From: Collinsella sp. BA40
Lineage (GTDB): Bacteria > Actinomycetota > Coriobacteriia > Coriobacteriales > Coriobacteriaceae
NCBI RefSeq assembly: GCF_008014645.1
Contig: NZ_VOWY01000001.1
Coordinates: 124,001 to 188,000 of the forward strand
Length of the DNA stretch: 64,000 nucleotides
Direction of reading: 5' to 3'
A program made the position numbers and the translations under genes. Shown piece by piece: positions 1 through 8,800 of the stretch. Position 1 is the stretch's first letter, and each line of letters starts with the position of its first letter. The notes under the pieces are model-generated. The model did not search any database and was not told the origin of the DNA. It saw only the letters and a list, made by a program, of their open reading frames with translations.

Positions 1-227
1 ACATCGTCATCGGCAAGGCTGGCCGTAGCCGTCACCTCGGTATCCGCCCGACCGTCCGCGGTACGGTCATGAACCCGGTCGACCACCCGCACGGCGGTGG
101 CGAGGGCAAGAACCACACCTCTGGTCGTCCCTCCGTTACTCCGTGGGGCAAGCCGACGAAGGGCTATCGTACCCGCAAGAAGAAGAAGGTCTCCAACGAC
201 CTCATCATCCGTCGTCGCAAGAAGTAG
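1..227 (+). CDS. rplB: 50S ribosomal protein L2, C-terminal 74 residues (5' end outside window)
   Basis: The frame beginning at base 3 reads without interruption to TAG at 225-227 and gives the highly conserved L2 tail, including the [17 protein letters not shown] stretch and a lysine/arginine-rich end ([19 protein letters not shown]). L2 is a primary 23S rRNA-binding protein needed for peptidyl transfer; the histidine in HPHGGGEG is the residue discussed for that role. The gene is cut by the window edge, not broken. It leads directly into rpsS, 30 bases downstream, in the usual S10-operon order. Function is secure from sequence and context. Confidence 0.98.
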   Translation, partial: IVIGKAGRSRHLGIRPTVRGTVMNPVDHPHGGGEGKNHTSGRPSVTPWGKPTKGYRTRKKKKVSNDLIIRRRKK

Positions 228-257
228 TTCGATACCGAGTTTTAGGAGTTAGCACTT

Positions 258-518
258 ATGAGCAGAAGTCTCAAAAAGGGCCCGTTCGTAGAGGCTCGCC
301 TCCTCTCGCGTATCATCGCGATGAACGAGGCCGGCAAGAAGGACGTCGTGAAGACCTGGTCCCGCGCGTCCACCATCTTCCCCGAGATGGTTGGCCACAC
401 CATCGCCGTCCACGACGGCCGCAAGCATGTCCCCGTGTACGTCACGGAGTCCATGGTTGGTCATAAGCTCGGCGAGTTCGCGCCGACCCGTACGTTCCGT
501 GCCCACAAGGCCAAATAG
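258..518 (+). CDS. rpsS: 30S ribosomal protein S19
   Basis: An 86-residue protein beginning [11 protein letters not shown], the hallmark S19 start, and containing the conserved [14 protein letters not shown] segment near the C-terminus. S19 binds the head of the small subunit with S13 and contacts tRNA and 23S rRNA. The start is supported by AGGAG about nine bases before the ATG. It sits between rplB and rplV as in nearly all bacterial S10 operons, and is presumably co-transcribed with them. The length is normal for the family. Confidence 0.98.
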   Translation: MSRSLKKGPFVEARLLSRIIAMNEAGKKDVVKTWSRASTIFPEMVGHTIAVHDGRKHVPVYVTESMVGHKLGEFAPTRTFRAHKAK

Positions 519-531
519 GGGGTCTACGTAA

Positions 532-903
532 ATGGCAACTAAGTCTACCGACATCGCGAGCCGCGAGGTCCGCGCCACGGCCAAGTACGTGCGCGTCTCC
601 CCGGGCAAGGCTCGTCTGGTCGTCGATCTGGTCCGTGGCAAGTCCGTCGCGGCCGCCTTCGATATCCTGCATTTCTGCGATCGCCACGTCGCCGTGGACG
701 TGGAGAAGGTTCTCCGCTCCGCCGTGGCCAACGCTGAGAACAACAACCAGATGCGCGCCCAGGATCTGGTCGTGAAGGCCGCCTACGTTGACGAGGGTCC
801 CTCGCTCAAGCGTATCCGTCCTCGCGCTAAGGGCTCCGCTTCCCGCATCCTCAAGCGCACCAGCCACATTACCATCATCGTCGCTCCTCGAAAGGAGGCA
901 TAA
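532..903 (+). CDS. rplV: 50S ribosomal protein L22
   Basis: A 123-residue protein with the L22 features: an N-terminal domain with the [21 protein letters not shown] motif and a C-terminal beta-hairpin region ending in [13 protein letters not shown]. The tip of that loop lines the peptide exit tunnel, where macrolide-resistance changes occur in other species. The gene starts 13 bases after rpsS and ends 5 bases before rpsC, so translation is probably coupled. The N-terminus is a few residues longer than in E. coli, which is common in actinobacterial homologues. Confidence 0.97.
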   Translation: MATKSTDIASREVRATAKYVRVSPGKARLVVDLVRGKSVAAAFDILHFCDRHVAVDVEKVLRSAVANAENNNQMRAQDLVVKAAYVDEGPSLKRIRPRAKGSASRILKRTSHITIIVAPRKEA

Positions 904-908
904 GCGTC

Positions 909-1619
909 ATGGGTCAGAAAGTTTACCCCACTGGTTTCCGTCTCGGCATCACCGAGAACTGGCGCTCCCGCTGGTTCGCCGAGAAGAACTATGCCGAGAC
1001 CCTCGGTAACGACCTCGAGATCCGCAAGTTCCTGAGCAAGCGCCTCTCCCGTGCCGCTGTCTCCCGCGTCGAGATCGAGCGCGCCGGCGACAAGGTGAAG
1101 GTCATCATCCTCACCGCCCGCCCCGGCATCGTCATCGGTAAGAAGGGCGCCGAGATCGACGGCCTCCGCACCGAGCTCGAGAAGGTTGCTGGCGTCGAGA
1201 AGGGCCAGCTCTCCGTCGACGTCATCGAGATCAAGCGCCCCGAGCTGGACGCCAACCTCGTTGCCCAGTCCATCGCCGAGCAGCTCGAGGGCCGCGTGGC
1301 CTTCCGTCGCGCCATGCGCAAGGCTGTTCAGTCCGCTCGCAAGGCCGGCGCCAAGGGTATCCGTATCCAGTGCTCCGGTCGTCTGGGTGGCGCCGAGATG
1401 GGCCGTCGCGAGTGGTACCGCGAGGGTCGCGTGCCGCTGCACACCCTGCGTGCCAAGATCGATTACGGCACCGCCACCGCACACACCACCATGGGTTCCT
1501 GCGGTATCAAGGTCTGGATCTACCTGGGCGAGAAGCTCCCGGGCCAGCCTGTTCCCAACCCGGCTCTCGAGGGCTCTTCCCGTCCTCGTCGTCGTAATAA
1601 CGAGAGGAGGGGTCAGTAG
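909..1619 (+). CDS. rpsC: 30S ribosomal protein S3
   Basis: A 236-residue protein beginning [13 protein letters not shown], with the KH RNA-binding motif around residues 62-80 ([18 protein letters not shown]) and the C-terminal domain with [12 protein letters not shown] and [23 protein letters not shown]3 helps form the mRNA entry site and has helicase activity in the ribosome. AGGAG about 12 bases ahead, inside the end of rplV, supports the ATG. The stop codon shares one base with the rplP start. The tail after residue 215 is basic and poorly conserved, as is usual. Confidence 0.98.
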   Translation: MGQKVYPTGFRLGITENWRSRWFAEKNYAETLGNDLEIRKFLSKRLSRAAVSRVEIERAGDKVKVIILTARPGIVIGKKGAEIDGLRTELEKVAGVEKGQLSVDVIEIKRPELDANLVAQSIAEQLEGRVAFRRAMRKAVQSARKAGAKGIRIQCSGRLGGAEMGRREWYREGRVPLHTLRAKIDYGTATAHTTMGSCGIKVWIYLGEKLPGQPVPNPALEGSSRPRRRNNERRGQ

Positions 1620-2047
1620 TGCTTGCTCCTAAGCGTATTCTCCACCGTAAGGTGCAGCGTGGCTCCATGAAGGGCCAGGCCAAGGGCAACACCCAGCTCC
1701 ACTTTGGTGAGTTCGGTATCCAGGCTCTCGAGCGTCACTGGATCACCAACCGTCAGATCGAGGCCGCTCGTATCGCCATGACCCGCTACATGAAGCGTGG
1801 CGGTAAGGTCTACATCACCATCTTCCCGGACAAGCCCATCACGAAGAAGCCTGCGGAGACCCGCATGGGTTCTGGTAAGGGTAACCCCGAGGAGTGGGTG
1901 GCCGTCGTCAAGCCGGGCCGCGTTATGTTCGAGATCGCCGGCGTCTCCGAGGAGATCGCCCGCGAGGCCCTGCGTCTTGCTCAGCACAAGCTGCCCATCA
2001 AGACCAAGATCATTACCCGCGCTAATCAGGACGGGGAGGCTAAGTAA
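1619..2047 (+). CDS. rplP: 50S ribosomal protein L16
   Basis: A 142-residue L16 that begins [15 protein letters not shown], matching the family start (MLxPKRxKxRKxxRG), so the GTG at 1619 is chosen as initiator. It overlaps the rpsC stop by one base (TAGTG), with GAGAGGAGGGG just upstream as ribosome-binding site. The conserved [28 protein letters not shown] segment is present. L16 organises the A-site region of the 50S subunit and is needed for late assembly. It is co-transcribed and translationally coupled to rpmC by another one-base overlap. Confidence 0.98.
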   Translation: MLAPKRILHRKVQRGSMKGQAKGNTQLHFGEFGIQALERHWITNRQIEAARIAMTRYMKRGGKVYITIFPDKPITKKPAETRMGSGKGNPEEWVAVVKPGRVMFEIAGVSEEIAREALRLAQHKLPIKTKIITRANQDGEAK

Positions 2048-2262
2048 TGAAGCCCGCAGAGATTCGTGAGCTTTCGGACGAGCAGCTCGTTGAGAAGCTG
2101 AAAGAGAACCGTGCCGAGCTCTTCAACCTTCGCTTCCAGATGGCCACCAGCCAGCTGGACAACACTTCTCGCGTTTCGACCGTGAAGAAGGATATCGCAC
2201 GTATCCTCACCGAGCAGCGCGCCCGTCAGATCGCAGCGGAGAAGTCCGCTGTCACCGAGTAG
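2047..2262 (+). CDS. rpmC: 50S ribosomal protein L29
   Basis: A 71-residue helical protein with the L29 pattern: [14 protein letters not shown] at the start, ELFNLRFQMATSQLDNT in the middle and IARILTEQR near the end. L29 sits by the polypeptide exit and helps dock trigger factor and SRP. The ATG overlaps the TAA of rplP by one base (TAATG), giving tight coupling. The last ten residues form a short extension beyond the core, still within normal length variation. Confidence 0.97.
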   Translation: MKPAEIRELSDEQLVEKLKENRAELFNLRFQMATSQLDNTSRVSTVKKDIARILTEQRARQIAAEKSAVTE

Positions 2263-2278
2263 ATTTCAGGAGTAGAAC

Positions 2279-2548
2279 ATGGCTGAAACGACTGAAGCGC
2301 GCAACACGCGCAAGGTCCGTCAGGGCGTTGTCGTCTCCATCTCGGGCAACAAGACCATCGTTGTCCAGATCACCGAGCGCAAGCGTCATCCCAAGTATGG
2401 CAAGATGATGACCAGCACCAAGAAGCTCCACGCCCATGACGAGGAGTGCACGGCCGGCCTCGGCGACACCGTCAAGGTTATGGAGACCCGTCCTCTGTCC
2501 AAGATGAAGCGTTGGCGTCTCGTCGAGATCATCGAGCGCGCCAAGTAA
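2279..2548 (+). CDS. rpsQ: 30S ribosomal protein S17
   Basis: An 89-residue OB-fold protein. After a short charged N-terminus it shows the S17 core: [29 protein letters not shown], then [38 protein letters not shown]17 is a primary 16S rRNA binder in the body of the 30S subunit. TCAGGAG upstream supports the ATG. The gene is followed by the longest gap of the ribosomal cluster (103 bases), which holds a strong hairpin before rplN. Confidence 0.98.
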   Translation: MAETTEARNTRKVRQGVVVSISGNKTIVVQITERKRHPKYGKMMTSTKKLHAHDEECTAGLGDTVKVMETRPLSKMKRWRLVEIIERAK

Positions 2549-2574
2549 GCACGACGTGTAATACCCCCAGCGAT

Positions 2575-2620
2575 GTGCGCCTGCTCTGGCAGCCATCGGC
2601 TGCCGTTACGGGCGGCGCAC
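2575..2620 (+). promoter_or_regulatory. two-stage hairpin in the rpsQ-rplN spacer
   Basis: Two nested perfect inverted repeats: GTGCGCC (2575-2581) with GGCGCAC (2614-2620), and inside them GGCAGCC (2588-2594) with GGCTGCC (2598-2604) around a 3-base loop. No T-run follows, so it does not look like a terminator. It lies 31 bases before the rplN start at the classical S10/spc boundary. It could be an RNA processing site, a translational control structure or an internal regulatory element; the role is inferred only. Confidence 0.5.
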
Positions 2621-2651
2621 CTCTCGCTGGTCTAGGTTCGGAGGAACTACC

Positions 2652-3020
2652 ATGATTCAAATGCAAACCATGCTGAACGTCGCCGACAACTCCGGCGCAC
2701 GCAAGGTTCGCTGCATCAAGGTGCTTGGCGGTTCCAAGCGCCGCTATGCGGGAATCGGCGACGTCATCGTCGCTGCCGTGCAGGAGGCTACGCCTGGCGC
2801 CAACGTCAAGAAGAAGGACGTTGTCAAGTGCGTCGTCGTTCGCACCGTGAAGGAGGTCCGTCGCAAGGACGGTTCCTACATCCGCTTTGATGACAACGCT
2901 TGCGTCGTCATCAAGGACGACGGTTCGCCCGTCGGCACCCGTATCTTCGGGCCCGTCGCTCGCGAACTTCGTGATAAGAAGTACATGAAGATCGTCTCGC
3001 TCGCACCCGAGACCCTGTAG
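2652..3020 (+). CDS. rplN: 50S ribosomal protein L14
   Basis: A 122-residue protein, exactly the usual L14 length, beginning [27 protein letters not shown] and containing [24 protein letters not shown] at the end. L14 forms part of the inter-subunit bridge and is the site where the silencing factor RsfS binds. A GGAGG about six bases upstream supports the ATG. In most bacteria this is the first gene of the spc operon; here it is followed by rplX and then a terminator. Confidence 0.98.
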   Translation: MIQMQTMLNVADNSGARKVRCIKVLGGSKRRYAGIGDVIVAAVQEATPGANVKKKDVVKCVVVRTVKEVRRKDGSYIRFDDNACVVIKDDGSPVGTRIFGPVARELRDKKYMKIVSLAPETL

Positions 3021-3035
3021 TTAGGGGAGACCACT

Positions 3036-3359
3036 ATGTCTATGTCCATCAAGAAGGGCGACAAGGTCGAGGTGCTCTCCGGCAAGGATCGCGGCAAGCA
3101 GGGCATCGTTCTGCGCGCGCTCCCCAAGGAGGGCAAGGTCGTTGTCGAGGGCGTCGCCATCGTCAAGAAGGCCGTCAAGCCCAACCAGCAGAACCAGCAG
3201 GGCGGTATCGTTCCGCAGGAGGCTGCTATCGACGCTTCCAACGTCAACCTCGTTTGCCCCAAGTGCAACCAGCGCACCCGCGTTGGCCACGAGGCCGGCG
3301 AGCTCGACGGTCACAAGACCAAGCTGCGCATCTGCAAGAAGTGCGGTCACAAGTTCTAA
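3036..3359 (+). CDS. rplX: 50S ribosomal protein L24
   Basis: A 107-residue protein with an N-terminal KOW motif ([20 protein letters not shown]), the conserved [22 protein letters not shown] segment, and a C-terminal zinc-ribbon-like pair CPKC ... CKKC seen in many bacterial L24 proteins. L24 is an assembly initiator that binds the 5' part of 23S rRNA. In the standard spc order rplE should follow within a few dozen bases, but here a long hairpin and a rho-independent terminator follow and the next gene is an unrelated oxidoreductase. Confidence 0.98.
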   Translation: MSMSIKKGDKVEVLSGKDRGKQGIVLRALPKEGKVVVEGVAIVKKAVKPNQQNQQGGIVPQEAAIDASNVNLVCPKCNQRTRVGHEAGELDGHKTKLRICKKCGHKF

Positions 3360-3384
3360 GGATTAGGTCCTAAGAACTCCCGCC

Positions 3385-3467
3385 GGGCGACCCCGGGAGG
3401 TTCCCTTCGGGTGTGTTCGAGGCTTTGCCTCTTAGAGCACCTTTCGGGAATCCTCCCGGGGTCGCCC
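3385..3467. terminator. long three-stage hairpin after rplX
   Basis: Perfect 16-bp outer arms (GGGCGACCCCGGGAGG at 3385-3400 and its complement at 3452-3467) enclose TTCCC/GGGAA, GTG/CAC and GAGGC/GCCTC stems. The same architecture, with an identical GTGTGTTCGAGGCT core but different outer arms, follows groEL at 27870-27946. It probably protects the mRNA 3' end or helps stop transcription. Confidence 0.75.
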
Positions 3468-3474
3468 TACGTTT

Positions 3475-3498
3475 ACGGACCTACGGGTCCGTTTTTTT
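3475..3498 (+). terminator. rho-independent terminator of the ribosomal operon
   Basis: ACGGACC (3475-3481), TACG loop, GGTCCGT (3486-3492), then a run of T to 3498. This canonical signal comes directly after the long hairpin and closes the rplX transcript. Confidence 0.85.
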
Positions 3499-3659
3499 GT
3501 CTAGGCGGGACATCGTGGCGAGATAGCCGTGTTCTGCATGAAGGGAATTTGCAAGAACCAATAGGAAAGTGAAAGAAAATACTCAATCTGGCGTACCAAC
3601 GCGATGCGCTCGCGATACAATCGTGGCAACTTGACCCTCCGTTTGATAAGGGGTTTGTT

Positions 3660-4748
3660 ATGGCTGATACGTTGGGCGCCCAGGCCGCACCGCTGGATGC
3701 GGCTGCTGCGGCCAAGGCGGCGTTCGCTGCGGTTGAGGGTAAGCCGTTTCCCTTCGACGTCTTCTCTGCTCCTCAGCTGCGCTGGGCGGTCGTTGGTTGC
3801 GGCGTGATCGCGAATCAGATGGCTCAATCGCTGGCGCTTGCCGGTCGTTTGCTGCATGGTGTTTGGAACCGCACGCAGGAGAAGGCGGTCGGTTTTGCCG
3901 AGCGCTTCGCCGTCGCGCGCGTGTACGAGTCCATCGAGGAGCTCTGCGCCGACCCCGATCTTGATGCCGTTTATATCACGACCCCCCATAACACCCATAT
4001 CGAATATCTGCGTATCGTTTTGAGCGCGGGCAAGCACGTGTTGTGCGAGAAATCGATCACGCTCAACTCCACCGAGCTCGCGACGGCTCAAATCATCGCG
4101 CGCGAGCACGGCGTCGTTCTTATGGATGCCACCACGGTCCTCCACATGCCGCTCTACACCGTGCTGCGCCGCCGCATGGACTCCGGTGAATTTGGTCGCA
4201 TGCGTCTGGCCCAGGTGAACTTCGGCAGCTATCACAGCTACGATGACCTCTCGAATCGGTTCTGGAATAGGGGCCTGGCCGGCGGCGCGATGCTGGATAT
4301 CGGCGTCTACGCGCTGTCTGTCGCCCGTCTGTTCATGGAAACCCAACCGCATGAGGTCGTATCCCTGGCGAACGTGTTCTCCACGGGCGTCGACGAGGAG
4401 AGCGGTTTTGTCACGCGCAACGTCGAGGGCCAACTCGGCGTCTTCTCTCTGTCCATGCATGCGAAGCAGCCAAAGCGCGCGACGATCTGCTTCGATGATT
4501 GCTACATCGAGGTGATGGCGTATCCCCGCGCCGACAGAGCCGTCATCACGTGGACGGCGGACGGGCGCCGCGAAGAGGTCCAGGCGGGCGTCGAGGCGTA
4601 TGCACTGTGCTATGAGATCGCGGACCTGGAGAGCGCCGTGGCGGGCGACGCGTCGAAGCGCGAACTCATCGAGCTCTCGGCGGATGTCATGGAGACCATG
4701 ACAAAGCTGCGCTCCGATTGGGGCGTCGTCTATCCGGAAGAGGAATAG
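3660..4748 (+). CDS. Gfo/Idh/MocA family NAD(P)-dependent oxidoreductase
   Basis: A 362-residue protein with an N-terminal Rossmann fold: RWAVVGCGVIA at residues 41-51 carries the GxGxxA dinucleotide signature, followed by a family-typical DAVYITTPHNTH strand and HVLCEKSITLN. The usual EKP is EKS here (E130-K131-S132), a mild deviation. The C-terminal half has the family's sheet domain (VNFGSYHSYDD, GGAMLDIGVYALSVARLFM). Members oxidise or reduce sugars, inositols or biliverdin; the substrate cannot be read here. The start has AAGGGG six bases ahead, and TACAAT at 3616-3621 is a plausible -10. The first 40 residues form an extra alanine-rich N-terminal segment. It stands alone and converges on the U32 gene. 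Confidence 0.9.
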   Translation: MADTLGAQAAPLDAAAAAKAAFAAVEGKPFPFDVFSAPQLRWAVVGCGVIANQMAQSLALAGRLLHGVWNRTQEKAVGFAERFAVARVYESIEELCADPDLDAVYITTPHNTHIEYLRIVLSAGKHVLCEKSITLNSTELATAQIIAREHGVVLMDATTVLHMPLYTVLRRRMDSGEFGRMRLAQVNFGSYHSYDDLSNRFWNRGLAGGAMLDIGVYALSVARLFMETQPHEVVSLANVFSTGVDEESGFVTRNVEGQLGVFSLSMHAKQPKRATICFDDCYIEVMAYPRADRAVITWTADGRREEVQAGVEAYALCYEIADLESAVAGDASKRELIELSADVMETMTKLRSDWGVVYPEEE

Positions 4749-4813
4749 GCCGGGGCGCGAGAAGACGCTTCCAAATAGGATAGCGGTGCTCGCACGGTTT
4801 CTTGCGAGATACA

Positions 4814-4857
4814 AAAACGCGCGGTCCGCACCTTAAGGAGGGCGAATCGCGCGTTTT
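4814..4857. terminator. bidirectional terminator between convergent genes
   Basis: AAAACGCGCG (4814-4823) pairs perfectly with CGCGCGTTTT (4848-4857), giving a T-tract on either strand. It lies between the oxidoreductase (+) and the U32 gene (-). Confidence 0.75.
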
Positions 4858-4896
4858 AGCGTACCGATTGGTGCGAGGCGCCGGGATTCGGCGCGT

Positions 4897-7431
4897 TTAC
4901 TCTACGCCTACGAAGAGGCAGCCGGTCGAGGTGCCGGGAAGGCGTTTGGTCGGGGTTCGCCCGGCGAGGGCGGCGTCAAGGGCGCGGCGCGCGTGGACGA
5001 CGGTGCGCTTGAGCTCGTCTTCGTCCATAAGGGTGGCGTCTACCATGAAGTGGGATACGCCGGCGGAGAGGAGCTGCGGAATCTGGGGGGTAAGGTCGAT
5101 CGGCGTGCCGTCGTAGAGGTGGGAGCGGCCGTGGATGTCGGTGGTTACGGGAAGCATCTTGCCGTCGATGTTTCGCAGCCAGAGGCGTTGGCGGCGCAGT
5201 CCGCAGCGCGTGCAGTCGTGGATGCAGGCGTTGGCAACCTGGAGGATGCAGTGCTCGCTCGTCATCACGCGCGGCCTGCCATATACCTCGATACCGAAGG
5301 CAAGGGGCGCTGAGGGAGCGAAGCGCTCGATCTCGGCGAGGGTCAGTTCGGGTGAGAGCCAGGCGAGCTGTGCGCCGGATTCAGCAAGCATGGTCGCGCA
5401 TGCGAGGTTGTGCACGGGGATGCAGGAACGTAGCTGGGCACGGGCGCCTCGAGTCGATGCCAATGCGAGCTCGGATATAGTGCCGACGGCAACGGGCGCG
5501 TCCGGGATGATCCAGGGGTCTAGGCGAGCGTGGTCCGCCTCGCGGCACACCTCGTCGAGCACGGGGACGATCCCAAGTTCCAGGATCTCATGCGGCTGGA
5601 TATCGCTTGCAGCGAGCGTGTCTGCCGTGAGATAGATGGCGTCGGCGCCGTGCTCTCGCGCGGTCCGGGCGGCTTCGAGGCTCAGGGCCGTCACGCATAG
5701 GACGGCGCGCCGGGAGTCGGATTCGGTATCGACGGCGACGGTGTCAACGCCGGCGCCTTCGCGCGCGATACAGGCGCGTCCGGCGATGTCATCCAAACGA
5801 CCCAGTTCGCGGTCGCGTGAAGCGTATGGAGCGAGAAGCGCCTCTTCGAGTGCGGCGCAGGCGGCGGCGCGAACCTTGTGTACGGCCGAGAAGCCCATGC
5901 CGCAGGTATCGTCCATATCGATGTCGAAGGACGCCGCCTCAAAAGGCGAGGAGCCCATGCGGCCCACGTGCTCGACGAGGTCGTCGCGGGTGACGGCGCG
6001 TGTCCGAGCGGCTTCCACGATGAAGCCGGTAGCCTCGGCCGCACGGCTATCATCGTCGACGCAGGAGAGCGCGACGGCGAAGGGTTCGCCCAGACGGGCG
6101 CGCACCTTCACGTGTACGGGGCGCTTGCGCGGGATATCGCGCTTGAGCACGGCGTTTGCCGTATCGATGGCGCTTTGGCTGCGAATGATGCGAACGCGGC
6201 TACCCGCGGGCATGGCGCGCGGGATATCGCACTGGATGGTTTCGCCCGTCTGCGCGTCTTCTGGCGCGATCGTGGTGAGGAATTGGTCGAACTCGTCGTC
6301 GTGGCGAAGCTCGAGCAAGTCGCCTTTCCCAACGGGCTCGAAGAGGCGGATCCGTGCGACGGCGGCGCGACGGCGGCGGTCGTCGGGGTGCAGGCCGCGA
6401 ACGTCACGGCGCGCGGGCGCGCTGCCCAGCACCTCGCCAACCAGCTGGCCGCGGTTATTCGACCGTTCGTAGCTCATCATCTCGTCACCCGAGGCGCCGT
6501 GCTGGTACTCGGTGGTGAAATCGCGGTTGAAGCAGCGCTTGAGCTGGCGCGCCCGCGCTTGGGCGCTCTCGGGGTCCGTGCGGCGTCCGGCCAGGATGTC
6601 GTCGAGCTGGCGGCGGTATACGTCAACGATGGAGTAAACGTAGTCCGGGGCCTTCATGCGGCCCTCGAGCTTGAGTGCGGCGGCGCCGGCATCGAGCAGC
6701 TCGGAGACCATCTCGGACGTGTTGGTGTCACGCGGGCACAGCGGGCGCTCGCGGTTTGCGGGCGAGAGCACGCGGCCCTGTTCGTTAACGAGCTCGTAGG
6801 GCAGGCGGCAGGGTTGGGCGCACATGCCGCGGTTGGCGGAACGGCCCGCGCGGGCGAAGCTCGACAGCAGGCAGACGCCGGAATAGCAAAAGCAGATGGC
6901 TCCATGGGCGAACACCTCGAGGTCGATGCCGACCTGCGAGATCTGGGCTATCTCGGCCACGGAGAGCTCGCGTGAAAGCGTGACGCGATCCGCGCCGGCA
7001 TCGCGGCACCAGGCGGTGCCGCGGGCGTCGTGGATGTTCGCCTGCGTGGAGACGTGCGTTTCGATCTGCGGCATGAGGCGGCGCACCTCGCGGAAGAGGC
7101 CCCAGTCCTGGATGATGAAGGCGTCGGCACCCAGGCGCGCGGAGCGGCGGACGAGCTCGAGCGCCTCGAGCATCTCCTCGTCCTTGATGACGATGTTCAC
7201 AGTCACGTAGACGCGTGCGCCGGCGAGGTGCGCGGCGCGGCAGGCGGCCTCGAACGTATCGTCGGTGAAGTTGTCGGCCTTGCGGCGGGCGTTGAACGAG
7301 CCCATGCCGCAGTAGATGGCATCGGCGCCGGCGGCGAGCGCGGCGGCGAAGGGCGCGGGGCCGCCGGCGGGGGCGAGCAGCTCGGGGCGAGGGACGTGGT
7401 GCGGGATATGCAGGGTGTCGCGCAGGGTCAT
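4897..7431 (-). CDS. large U32 family protein (RlhA/TrhP-like, with C-terminal DUF3656-type region)
   Basis: An 844-residue protein. Residues 15-330 are the U32 core: a TIM-barrel start (PELLAPAGGPAPFAAALAAGADAIYCGMGSF), then the U32 signature around residues 172-190 (E-x-F-x2-G-x-I-C-F-C-x-S-G-x-C-x-x-S) and GMCAQPCRLPYEL with conserved cysteines. A long C-terminal half ends in GCLFVGVE. Proteins of this group are annotated as collagenase-like peptidases, but E. coli RlhA and TrhP hydroxylate rRNA C2501 or tRNA U34 using prephenate, so an RNA-modification role is likelier. I chose the ATG at 7431 (GAAAGG seven bases ahead); an upstream ATG at 7539 would add 36 atypical residues. Confidence 0.88.
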   Translation of the reverse strand: MTLRDTLHIPHHVPRPELLAPAGGPAPFAAALAAGADAIYCGMGSFNARRKADNFTDDTFEAACRAAHLAGARVYVTVNIVIKDEEMLEALELVRRSARLGADAFIIQDWGLFREVRRLMPQIETHVSTQANIHDARGTAWCRDAGADRVTLSRELSVAEIAQISQVGIDLEVFAHGAICFCYSGVCLLSSFARAGRSANRGMCAQPCRLPYELVNEQGRVLSPANRERPLCPRDTNTSEMVSELLDAGAAALKLEGRMKAPDYVYSIVDVYRRQLDDILAGRRTDPESAQARARQLKRCFNRDFTTEYQHGASGDEMMSYERSNNRGQLVGEVLGSAPARRDVRGLHPDDRRRRAAVARIRLFEPVGKGDLLELRHDDEFDQFLTTIAPEDAQTGETIQCDIPRAMPAGSRVRIIRSQSAIDTANAVLKRDIPRKRPVHVKVRARLGEPFAVALSCVDDDSRAAEATGFIVEAARTRAVTRDDLVEHVGRMGSSPFEAASFDIDMDDTCGMGFSAVHKVRAAACAALEEALLAPYASRDRELGRLDDIAGRACIAREGAGVDTVAVDTESDSRRAVLCVTALSLEAARTAREHGADAIYLTADTLAASDIQPHEILELGIVPVLDEVCREADHARLDPWIIPDAPVAVGTISELALASTRGARAQLRSCIPVHNLACATMLAESGAQLAWLSPELTLAEIERFAPSAPLAFGIEVYGRPRVMTSEHCILQVANACIHDCTRCGLRRQRLWLRNIDGKMLPVTTDIHGRSHLYDGTPIDLTPQIPQLLSAGVSHFMVDATLMDEDELKRTVVHARRALDAALAGRTPTKRLPGTSTGCLFVGVE

Positions 7432-7762
7432 AACATGCCTTTCAAATGGTTGAACAGCAGCGATTATACGTTGAAGGCGGCGTGTCTGGCGGGGGGCGCG
7501 GGGATTCGCGGCGCCCTCCCACAAATGCGCCAAATGCATATGCGCGGGTATGGAAGCGCGGCGCGGGCGGACGTGCGTGAGCGAGGCGTTTCGTTTGCGC
7601 GGCGCGGACGCGCTGCATTACCATCGGGAGGACGGTACCGGTTCTCGCGCGGGCGCGCGATGGACCTCGGACGCTGGCCGCTCGCATCGGTCGGTCGGCG
7701 TTCAACGAAGTTCGAGCGGTCGCGCGCGACGGCGTCGCGTCCGGCTGGTAAGGGGTGGGCGA
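7432..7762. other. 331-base GC-rich spacer between divergent genes, nothing recognised
   Basis: It lies between the starts of the U32 gene and the ABC substrate-binding gene, so it should hold both promoters. It is very GC-rich with short palindromes (for example around CGCGCGGGCGCGCG) but no clear -35/-10 pair, and no TPP or other known riboswitch core was recognisable by eye. Confidence 0.4.
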
Positions 7763-8800
7763 ATGAACGGCATGATGACGCGGCGTGCCTGGCTGTGCTC
7801 GACGGCGTCGGCTTGCGCGGCCATCGCGATGGCCGGCTGCGGTGCGCACGAAGTTTCCGGCGGCGCGCAGCCGGGGTCGGGGTCGCCCGCCGACGCGATG
7901 CGCATCGCCTCGCTCAAGGGGCCCACGTCGATCGGGCTCGTCCCGCTGATGGCCTGGGCAAAAGACGGCAAGGTGCCGGGTTCGCCCGCATTCTCGCTCA
8001 TGGGCTCCATCGAAGAGGCCGCGCCGCGGCTGTTGCGCGGCGATGCCGATATCGCGCTTCTGCCGGCCAATATGGCGAGCGTCCTGTATGCCAAGACGGG
8101 CGGCGGAATAGCGGCGCTCAACGTGAATACGCTGGGCGTGTTGAGCGTGGTCGCGGGCGATGGGCGCGTGTCGGAGCTGGCGGATCTCGCGGGTGCCACG
8201 GTGCACCTCGCGGGCAAGGGCGCCATCCCGGAATATACGGTGCGTTACCTGCTGGATGCGGCGGGGTTGTCCGATGCGGTGCGGCTCGAGTTCAAGAGCG
8301 CGCCGGACGAGGTCGCGGCGCTGCTCGTGGAAGATCCCGACAGGATCGGCGTGCTTCCCGAACCCTTCGCCACGGCGGCCTGCGCGCGAAGCGAGCGGTT
8401 GGCTCCGCGTATCGACCTTGCGGAGGCGTGGGAGCGCGCAGCGGGTGCGAGCGGTTCCAAGCTGGTCACGGGCGTGACGGTGGTGCGCCGGGCGTTTGCG
8501 CGCGATCATCCCGAAGCCGTGCGCGCGTTTGCCGCCGCCCATCGCGCGAGCGCGGCAGAGGTGGTGCGGCACCCGGATGCGTGGGCGCAGGCGGTTGCCG
8601 ATGCGGGGATCGTGGCGAAGGCCGAGCTGGCGGCGCGTGCGATTCCGCGCTGCAACATTGTGTGCCTCGAGGGAGCCGAGATGCGCGATGCGCTCCGCGG
8701 ATACCTCGGGGTGCTGTACGACGCCGATCCCGCATCGGTGGGCGGTTCCTTGCCGGGAGAGGACTTCTACCTTGATGTAGAGGCGGGCGAGGGCGCATGA
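7763..8800 (+). CDS. ABC transporter substrate-binding lipoprotein (SsuA/ThiY/NMT1-like)
   Basis: A 345-residue protein with a twin-arginine-like N-terminus (MTRRAWLC) and lipobox AMAGC, so cysteine 26 should be lipidated and the protein anchored outside the membrane. The body resembles periplasmic binding proteins of the nitrate/sulfonate/taurine and thiamine-precursor class: IASLKGPTSIGLVPLMAWAKDG, then GDADIALLPANMASVLYAKTGGGIAALNVNTLG, then LAGATVHLAGKGAIPEYTVRYLLDAAGL. The start at 7763 has AAGGGG ahead. It overlaps the fused permease-ATPase by four bases (ATGA), so the two form one uptake system. The ligand is unknown; aromatic, pyrimidine or sulfonate-like molecules are typical for the class. 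Confidence 0.88.
   Translation: MNGMMTRRAWLCSTASACAAIAMAGCGAHEVSGGAQPGSGSPADAMRIASLKGPTSIGLVPLMAWAKDGKVPGSPAFSLMGSIEEAAPRLLRGDADIALLPANMASVLYAKTGGGIAALNVNTLGVLSVVAGDGRVSELADLAGATVHLAGKGAIPEYTVRYLLDAAGLSDAVRLEFKSAPDEVAALLVEDPDRIGVLPEPFATAACARSERLAPRIDLAEAWERAAGASGSKLVTGVTVVRRAFARDHPEAVRAFAAAHRASAAEVVRHPDAWAQAVADAGIVAKAELAARAIPRCNIVCLEGAEMRDALRGYLGVLYDADPASVGGSLPGEDFYLDVEAGEGA

Noticed and set aside
7432-7762. A riboswitch (TPP or molybdenum-cofactor type) before the ABC binding-protein gene
   Set aside because: The conserved core sequences of those riboswitches could not be found by eye; only GC-rich hairpins are present.
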